From Streptomyces sp. ISL-96 (GTDB taxonomy: Bacteria > Actinomycetota > Actinomycetes > Streptomycetales > Streptomycetaceae), in contig NZ_JAGGPA010000059.1 of assembly GCF_018614035.1 (NCBI RefSeq), forward strand, positions 32,587 to 96,586: DNA of 64,000 nucleotides. Direction: 5' to 3'. Positions within the stretch are counted from its first letter, which is position 1, and each line of letters starts with the position of its first letter. Under the pieces are notes generated by a model. That model saw only the letters and a program-made list of their open reading frames with translations, ran no database searches and had not been told where the DNA came from. Both the position numbers and the translations under genes were made by a program. This document shows positions 58,727-64,000 of the stretch, in pieces.

Positions 58727-61312
58727 GTGGACGCAGAGCTGACCAACAAGAGCCGGGACGCCATCCAGGCGGCGAGCAATCGCGCCGTCCAGGACGGACA
58801 CGCGGACCTCACCCCCGCGCATCTGCTGCTGGCCCTGCTCGCGGGTGAGGACAACGCGAACATCATCGACCTGCTGGCCACCGTCGACGTGGACCAGGCG
58901 GCCGTACGGGCAGGAACCGAGCGCCTGCTCGCCGCGCTGCCCAGCGTGACCGGGGCCACCGTCGCCCCGCCCCAGCCCAGCCGCGAGATGCTCGCGGTCA
59001 TCGCCGAGGCCGGGCAGCAGGCCAAGGAGCTGGGCGACGACTACCTCTCCACCGAGCACCTGCTCATCGGCATCGCGGCCAAGGGCGGCAAGGCGGGGGA
59101 CGTACTGTCCCAGGAGGGCGCGAGCGCCAAGAAGCTGCTGGACACGTTCGAGAAGATCAGGGGAGGGCGCCGGGTGACCACTCCCGACCCGGAGGGCCAG
59201 TACAAGGCCCTGGAGAAGTTCGGCACCGACTTCACGGCGGCCGCGCGCGAAGGCAAGCTCGACCCCGTCATCGGGCGGGACCAGGAGATCCGGCGCGTCG
59301 TGCAGGTCCTGTCGCGGCGTACGAAGAACAACCCCGTGCTCATCGGTGAGCCGGGCGTGGGCAAGACCGCCGTCGTGGAGGGACTGGCCCAGCGCATCGT
59401 CAAGGGCGACGTACCCGAGTCGCTCAAGAACAAGCGGCTGGTCGCACTGGATCTGGGCGCGATGGTCGCCGGGGCGAAGTACCGCGGTGAGTTCGAGGAG
59501 CGGCTGAAGAGCGTCCTCTCCGAGATCAAGGAGAGCGACGGCCAGATCATCACCTTCATCGACGAGCTGCACACCGTCGTCGGCACCGGCGCCGGCGGCG
59601 ACTCCGCCATGGACGCGGGCAACATGCTCAAGCCGATGCTGGCCCGTGGCGAGCTGCGCATGGTCGGTGCGACGACCCTCGACGAGTACCGGGAGCGGAT
59701 CGAGAAGGATCCCGCCCTGGAGCGCCGCTTCCAGCAGGTGCTGGTCGCCGAGCCGAGCGTCGAGGACACCATCGCGATCCTGCGCGGGCTGAAGGGCCGG
59801 TACGAGGCGCACCACAAGGTGCAGATCGCGGACTCCGCGCTGGTCGCGGCCGCGACCCTCTCCGACCGGTACATCACCTCACGGTTCCTCCCCGACAAGG
59901 CCATCGACCTCGTCGACGAGGCCGCCTCGCGCCTGCGCATGGAGATCGACTCCTCGCCGCTGGAGATCGACGAACTCCAGCGCGCCGTCGACCGGCTGAA
60001 GATGGAGGAGCTCGCGCTCAAGAACGAGTCCGACCCGGCGAGCAAGCAGCGCCTGGAGAAGCTCCGGCGCGACCTCGCCGACAAGGAGGAGGAGCTGCGC
60101 GGCCTCAACGCCCGCTGGGAGAAGGAGAAGCAGGGCCTCAACCGGGTCGGTGAGCTGAAGGAGAAGCTCGACGACCTGCGCGGCCAGGCCGAACGCGCCC
60201 AGCGCGACGGCGACTTCGACACCGCTTCCAAGCTGCTGTACGGCGAGATCCCCGGCCTGGAGCGCGAGCTCGAGGAGGCCGCGGCCGCCGAGGCGGAGGT
60301 CCGTACCGACACCATGGTCAAGGAGGAGGTCGGACCCGACGACATCGCCGATGTGGTGGGTTCCTGGACCGGCATCCCCGCCGGCCGCCTGCTGGAGGGC
60401 GAGACGCAGAAGCTGCTGCGCATGGAGGACGAGCTCGGCAAGCGGCTGATCGGCCAGCACGAGGGGGTGCGGGCGGTCTCGGACGCGGTACGCCGCACCC
60501 GTGCCGGCATCGCCGACCCCGACCGGCCGACCGGATCGTTCCTCTTCCTCGGCCCGACCGGTGTCGGCAAGACCGAGCTGGCCAAGGCGCTCGCGGACTT
60601 CCTGTTCGACGACGAGCGGGCCATGGTCCGCATCGACATGAGCGAGTACGGCGAGAAGCACAGCGTCGCGCGGCTGGTGGGCGCGCCGCCCGGTTACGTC
60701 GGCTACGAGGAGGGCGGCCAGCTCACGGAGGCGGTGCGCCGACGGCCGTACAGCGTCGTACTCCTCGACGAGGTCGAGAAGGCGCACCCGGAGGTCTTCG
60801 ACATCCTGTTGCAGGTCCTCGACGACGGGCGGCTTACCGACGGGCAGGGGCGGACGGTCGACTTCCGCAACACCATCCTCGTGCTGACGTCGAACCTCGG
60901 CAGCCAGTACCTCGTCGAGCCGCTGACCAGCGACGAAGAGAAGAAGCAGCAGGTCCTGGAGATCGTACGGGCCACCTTCAAGCCGGAGTTCCTCAACCGG
61001 CTCGACGACCTGGTGGTCTTCTCCGCCCTGTCCGGGGACGAGCTGGCGCACATCGCCGAGCTCCAGATCGGCCGCCTCGCCAAGCGCCTCGCCGACCGCC
61101 GCCTCACCCTCGACGTCACCCCCGCCGCCCTGGCCTGGCTGGCGGAAGAGGGCAACGACCCTGCCTACGGGGCCCGGCCGCTGCGCCGCCTCATCCAGAC
61201 GGCGATCGGTGACCGGCTCGCGAAGGAGATCCTCGCGGGCGAGATCACCGACGGCGACACGGTACGGGTGGACCGGGTCGGGGACGGCCTGACGGTGGGC
61301 CCGGCGCGGTAG
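58727..61312 (+). CDS. clpB: Disaggregase ClpB
   Basis: 861 residues from GTG 58727 (GAGGAGGAAAG upstream). N-domain (two Clp repeats: DGHADLTPAHLLLALLAGED; DDYLSTEHLLIGIAAKGGK), first AAA module (Walker A GEPGVGKTA, Walker B IITFIDELH), the ClpB middle coiled-coil (LEKLRRDLADKEEELRGLNA to RVGELKEKLDDLRGQAERAQ), second AAA module (GPTGVGKTE; SVVLLDEVEKAH). The middle domain marks it as ClpB rather than ClpC or ClpA. Solubilises aggregates with DnaK. Confidence 0.98.
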   Translation: MDAELTNKSRDAIQAASNRAVQDGHADLTPAHLLLALLAGEDNANIIDLLATVDVDQAAVRAGTERLLAALPSVTGATVAPPQPSREMLAVIAEAGQQAKELGDDYLSTEHLLIGIAAKGGKAGDVLSQEGASAKKLLDTFEKIRGGRRVTTPDPEGQYKALEKFGTDFTAAAREGKLDPVIGRDQEIRRVVQVLSRRTKNNPVLIGEPGVGKTAVVEGLAQRIVKGDVPESLKNKRLVALDLGAMVAGAKYRGEFEERLKSVLSEIKESDGQIITFIDELHTVVGTGAGGDSAMDAGNMLKPMLARGELRMVGATTLDEYRERIEKDPALERRFQQVLVAEPSVEDTIAILRGLKGRYEAHHKVQIADSALVAAATLSDRYITSRFLPDKAIDLVDEAASRLRMEIDSSPLEIDELQRAVDRLKMEELALKNESDPASKQRLEKLRRDLADKEEELRGLNARWEKEKQGLNRVGELKEKLDDLRGQAERAQRDGDFDTASKLLYGEIPGLERELEEAAAAEAEVRTDTMVKEEVGPDDIADVVGSWTGIPAGRLLEGETQKLLRMEDELGKRLIGQHEGVRAVSDAVRRTRAGIADPDRPTGSFLFLGPTGVGKTELAKALADFLFDDERAMVRIDMSEYGEKHSVARLVGAPPGYVGYEEGGQLTEAVRRRPYSVVLLDEVEKAHPEVFDILLQVLDDGRLTDGQGRTVDFRNTILVLTSNLGSQYLVEPLTSDEEKKQQVLEIVRATFKPEFLNRLDDLVVFSALSGDELAHIAELQIGRLAKRLADRRLTLDVTPAALAWLAEEGNDPAYGARPLRRLIQTAIGDRLAKEILAGEITDGDTVRVDRVGDGLTVGPAR

Positions 61313-61416
61313 GGGTTTCAGCCCAGGGCGAAGGACCCTCGCCCGCTTTCGCGACTAGGGTCGATGTCAGGCAGCCACGCGAAGACCCCACACGCGAGAC
61401 CCCAGGAGTATTGAAC

Positions 61417-61965
61417 ATGTCTATCGACCCGTCCTCGATCCCGAACTTCGGGGGCCAGCCCGAACCGCAGCCCGAAGGTCCCGCAGGCCCGGTCGTCCCG
61501 GACCAGGACCTCGTCAAGCAGCTGCTGGAGCAGATGGAGCTGAAGTACGTCGTCGACGACGAGGGCGACCTCGCCGCGCCGTGGGAGGAATTCCGCACGT
61601 ACTTCATGTTCCGTGGCGAGGACGACCAGCAGGTCTTCTCGGTACGGACCTTCTACGACCGGCCGCACCAGATCGAGGAGAAGATCCAGCTCCTTGAGCT
61701 GATCGACGACTGGAACCGCCGCACGCTGTGGCCGAAGGTCTACAGCCACACCCACGACGACGGCGCCGTCCGTCTCATCGGTGAGGCGCAGATGCTGATC
61801 GGCACCGGCGTCAGCCTTGAGCACTTCGTGTCGTCGACGGTCGGCTGGGTGCGCGCCTCGATCGAATTCGACAAGTGGCTCGTCGAGCAGCTGGGCCTGG
61901 AGAAGGACGTCGATTCCGCCGACGGCGACGGCGACGGCTCCGGCGACGGCTCCGGCGAGGCCTGA
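61417..61965 (+). CDS. YbjN-domain protein
   Basis: 182 residues from ATG 61417 (AGGAG 8 nt upstream; TTG 61411 is less likely). The fold is that of YbjN/type III secretion chaperones: LVKQLLEQMELKYVVDDEGD, FRTYFMFRGEDDQQVFSVRT, IDDWNRRTLWPKVYSHTHDD, EAQMLIGTGVSLEHFVSSTV. C-terminal acidic Gly/Asp tail. In actinobacteria it usually follows clpB; role unclear. Confidence 0.88.
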   Translation: MSIDPSSIPNFGGQPEPQPEGPAGPVVPDQDLVKQLLEQMELKYVVDDEGDLAAPWEEFRTYFMFRGEDDQQVFSVRTFYDRPHQIEEKIQLLELIDDWNRRTLWPKVYSHTHDDGAVRLIGEAQMLIGTGVSLEHFVSSTVGWVRASIEFDKWLVEQLGLEKDVDSADGDGDGSGDGSGEA

Positions 61966-61975
61966 GCACCGCGCT

Positions 61976-63169
61976 TCACAGCGGGACCGGGCCAATCGTC
62001 ACCAGATACGTCCCATAGCTCAGCGAGAGCCCGGCGAGGGCGGCGGTCACCACGATCGCGGACCTCGGCCGGGCTTTCGTCATGGCGTGCGCGAGGGGGA
62101 GGAGGAGCGGGAAGGCGGGGAGCAGGAAGCGGGCCTTGGACTCGAAGAAGCCGGAGCCGCCGACCGTGATGAGGACGAGTACGGTCGTGTAGACGAGCAG
62201 CGGCAGCGGCGGCCGGACGCGGTCGTCCAGGAGCAGCAGGGCGAAGAGCACGAGCGCCGCCGCGACGATCACCAGCACCATGGGGAACGGCAGGACCTCG
62301 GGTGCGAGGAGCAGGTGCCTGGTGAAGCGCAGGGTCCCGGCGCCGAAGTCGAAGCGTGAACTCCACCGGTCCTGCACCGCGAAGTACCCGCCCAGCAGAT
62401 CGCCCTCCCTGGCCCCCACCCACAGCACGAAGCCGGCCCAGCCGAGCGGCGCGAGGGCGGCCCCCGCCCAGATCCGCCAGGGCAGGCGGGCGCTGTGTTT
62501 CCGGTGGGTCCACAGTGCGTACGCCGCTGCCGCGCCCACCGCCGCGGCGACCGCGATCCCGTTGGGCCTGGCCAGCCCCGCGAGCGCGGCCAGGGCGCCG
62601 GCCCAGAGCCACCGGCCGCCGAAGACGGCGTACAGCGACCAGGCGGCGAAGGCGATGAGCACCGGCTCGGTGTACGCCATGGTCAGGACGACGGAGTGCG
62701 GCAGCAGCGCCCAGAGGACGACGAGCGCGGTGGCGGTGCGGCGGCCGTAGAGGCGGTCGGCGATCAGGTAGATGCCGCAGGCGGCGGCCGCGGCGGCGGT
62801 CCAGGCGATGAGCAGCCCGGCTGCTCCGCCGGAGAGGGGGGCGACGGTGGTGACCGCTTTGATGAGGGCCGGGTAGAGGGGGAAGAAGGCGAGGTCGCTC
62901 TGGGTCACGCCGTCGGGGAAGGTGAGGGTGCGGTGTCCGTAGCCGTGGGCGGCTATGCCCGTGTACCACAGGGAGTCCCAGGTGTCGCCGAGGCGGGCGA
63001 GGGGGTTCTTGCCGACGTACCAGGAGCAGAGGGCGACTGCGAGTACGCCGGTGAGGCGGGCGGCGGCGAAGAGGGCGAGGGCGGGGGCTGCGCGGCGCAG
63101 GGCGCGTCTGGCGGGTGCGGATGTGCGTACGGGCCGTACGGCGGCCCTCTCCGCTGCGTCGACGGACAC
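61976..63169 (-). CDS. PIG-V-like mannosyltransferase, integral membrane protein
   Basis: 397 residues from ATG 63169. Around ten membrane helices. A conserved acidic pair in the first loop (ARLGDTWDSLWYTGIAAHGY) is the signature of lipid-linked sugar transferases of the PIG-V/mannosyltransferase family; FFPLYPALIKAV and AYTEPVLIAFAAWSLYAVFG are further matches. It likely transfers mannose from polyprenyl-phosphate-mannose outside the membrane. Convergent with the YbjN gene, 10 bp between stops. Confidence 0.82.
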   Translation of the reverse strand: MSVDAAERAAVRPVRTSAPARRALRRAAPALALFAAARLTGVLAVALCSWYVGKNPLARLGDTWDSLWYTGIAAHGYGHRTLTFPDGVTQSDLAFFPLYPALIKAVTTVAPLSGGAAGLLIAWTAAAAAACGIYLIADRLYGRRTATALVVLWALLPHSVVLTMAYTEPVLIAFAAWSLYAVFGGRWLWAGALAALAGLARPNGIAVAAAVGAAAAYALWTHRKHSARLPWRIWAGAALAPLGWAGFVLWVGAREGDLLGGYFAVQDRWSSRFDFGAGTLRFTRHLLLAPEVLPFPMVLVIVAAALVLFALLLLDDRVRPPLPLLVYTTVLVLITVGGSGFFESKARFLLPAFPLLLPLAHAMTKARPRSAIVVTAALAGLSLSYGTYLVTIGPVPL

Positions 63170-63287
63170 GGTCTACCTCCGGGCGCGCGCGAGTCGTTGA
63201 CCCCGACGATGAGCGTCCCGCCGCCGCGCCGCGACCGCTGCTCGCCCGACCGGCCTAGGGTGCGCCTACCGCTGCGCGGGGCTTGTT

Positions 63288-64000
63288 CTAGCCGGCTGCA
63301 AGGCCCTTCAGGCGGGCGACCGCGTCCTGGAGTACGTCCGTCCGCTTGCAGAAGGCGAATCGCACGAACGGGGCGCCCTCCTCCCGGTGGTCGTAGAAGA
63401 CCGCGTTCGGGATCGCGACCACCCCGCACCGCTCCGGCAGAGCGCGGCAGAAGGCGAAGCCGTCGGTCTCGCCGAGGGGGCGGATGTCGGTGGTGACGAA
63501 GTACGTTCCGGCGGGGCGGTAGACCTCGAAGCCAGCGTCCGCGAGCCCCGCGCACAGCAGATCCCGCTTCGCGCGCAAGTCGTCGCGCAGGCCGGTGAAG
63601 TACGCGTCCGGCAGCCGCAGCGCCTCCGCGACGGCGTACTGGAAGGGCCCGGCCGACACGTACGTCAGGAACTGCTTGGCCGACCTGACGGCCGTCACGA
63701 GGGCGGGCGACGCGGTCACCCAGCCGACCTTCCACCCCGTGAAGGAAAACGTCTTGCCCGCCGAGGAGATGGTGACCGTGCGCTCTCGCATGCCGGGGAA
63801 CGACGCCAGCGGGATGTGCTCGCCGTCGAAGACGAGGTGTTCGTAGACCTCGTCGGTGACGACGAGCAGGTCACGCTCGACGGCGAGCGCGGCGATCTCC
63901 GCCAGCTCCTCGCGGGTCAGGACGGTGCCCGTGGGGTTGTGCGGGGTGTTGAGGAGGATGAGGCGGGTGCGGGGGGTGACGGCGGCGCGCAGTTCGTCGA
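63288..64000 (-). CDS. PLP-dependent aminotransferase class I/II (C-terminal part)
   Basis: The visible part runs from DELRAAVTPRTRLILLNTPH through NPTGTVLTREELAEIA, VTDEVYEHLVFDGE (Asp and Tyr that touch PLP) and the Schiff-base Lys in SSAGKTFSFTGWKVGW, to the natural stop at 63288. C-terminal PAGTYFVTTDIRPLG and VAIPNAVFYD follow. This pattern fits kynurenine/N-succinyl-diaminopimelate (DapC-like) aminotransferases. The first third lies beyond the window. Confidence 0.92.
   Translation of the reverse strand, partial: DELRAAVTPRTRLILLNTPHNPTGTVLTREELAEIAALAVERDLLVVTDEVYEHLVFDGEHIPLASFPGMRERTVTISSAGKTFSFTGWKVGWVTASPALVTAVRSAKQFLTYVSAGPFQYAVAEALRLPDAYFTGLRDDLRAKRDLLCAGLADAGFEVYRPAGTYFVTTDIRPLGETDGFAFCRALPERCGVVAIPNAVFYDHREEGAPFVRFAFCKRTDVLQDAVARLKGLAAG

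Overview
Organism: the high G+C content, GTG/TTG starts, HspR-type control of dnaK and clpB, an Rpf/LysM protein, a large LuxR-type ATPase regulator and many actinomycete-only families (EACC1, DUF6177, DUF6507, DUF5994, SCO2400-like) point to a Streptomyces or close relative. No plasmid or phage backbone is visible; this is chromosome with one accessory island. Layout, left part (1-19.5 kb): a conflict-type cassette on the minus strand (Ser/Thr kinase, frameshifted EACC1 protein, caspase-like protease running off the window), small secreted and membrane proteins, a PAP2-like membrane protein, a secreted S33 peptidase, a PP2C phosphatase, a DUF72 protein, a 5'-truncated fibronectin-III gene, an Rpf/LysM cell-wall hydrolase, a HicB-like protein, a zinc-ribbon membrane protein, an EccA-like AAA ATPase, a LAL regulator, an OsmC/GNAT pair, and two surface proteins (excalibur, PASTA-like). 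Island (19.5-43.8 kb): an intact tRNA-Gly(CCC) lies at 43779-43852 (minus strand). Its 3' end is repeated at 42167, 33676, 31927 and 19528, each followed by a hairpin where a tRNA terminator would be. This looks like four integrative elements stacked into one tRNA, with no intact integrase left. Module A (19.5-31.9 kb) carries a type-VII-like polymorphic toxin operon (DUF6507, toxin, putative immunity protein, DUF6177). The toxin gene is split by two nested mobile elements: a 2.5 kb IS5-like element that also holds a secreted serine hydrolase gene, and an IS1380 copy. Removing both and keeping one copy of the target duplication rejoins the toxin in frame. Module B (31.9-33.7 kb) has a membrane protein and a broken GntR regulator. 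Module C (33.7-42.2 kb) has a frameshifted PA14/FN3 secreted protein, a CysRS-like protein coupled to a SixA-like phosphatase, two DUF5994 proteins and a second, inverted copy of the PRC-barrel plus 56-residue membrane protein pair also found in module A. Module D (42.2-43.8 kb) has an HTH/PIN toxin-antitoxin pair next to the intact tRNA. Right part (43.8-64 kb): conserved chromosome with a zinc-ribbon miniprotein, dcd and a phosphoribosyltransferase, a Yip1 protein, an FG-GAP lipoprotein, a membrane Fe-S oxidoreductase, a sugar transferase, dnaK-grpE-dnaJ-hspR, clpB, a YbjN protein, a PIG-V-like membrane protein and an aminotransferase cut by the window end. HspR operators (CTTGAGT-N7-ACTCAAG) precede both dnaK and clpB. 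Between hspR and clpB is a small cluster of unknown function: a LuxR regulator divergent from a secreted peptide with 12-residue repeats that is translationally coupled to a Rieske-like protein lacking the usual ligands. Caution: three genes (EACC1, toxin, PA14/FN3) are broken by an apparent single missing base, two of them in C/G runs, so assembly error must be excluded before calling them dead.
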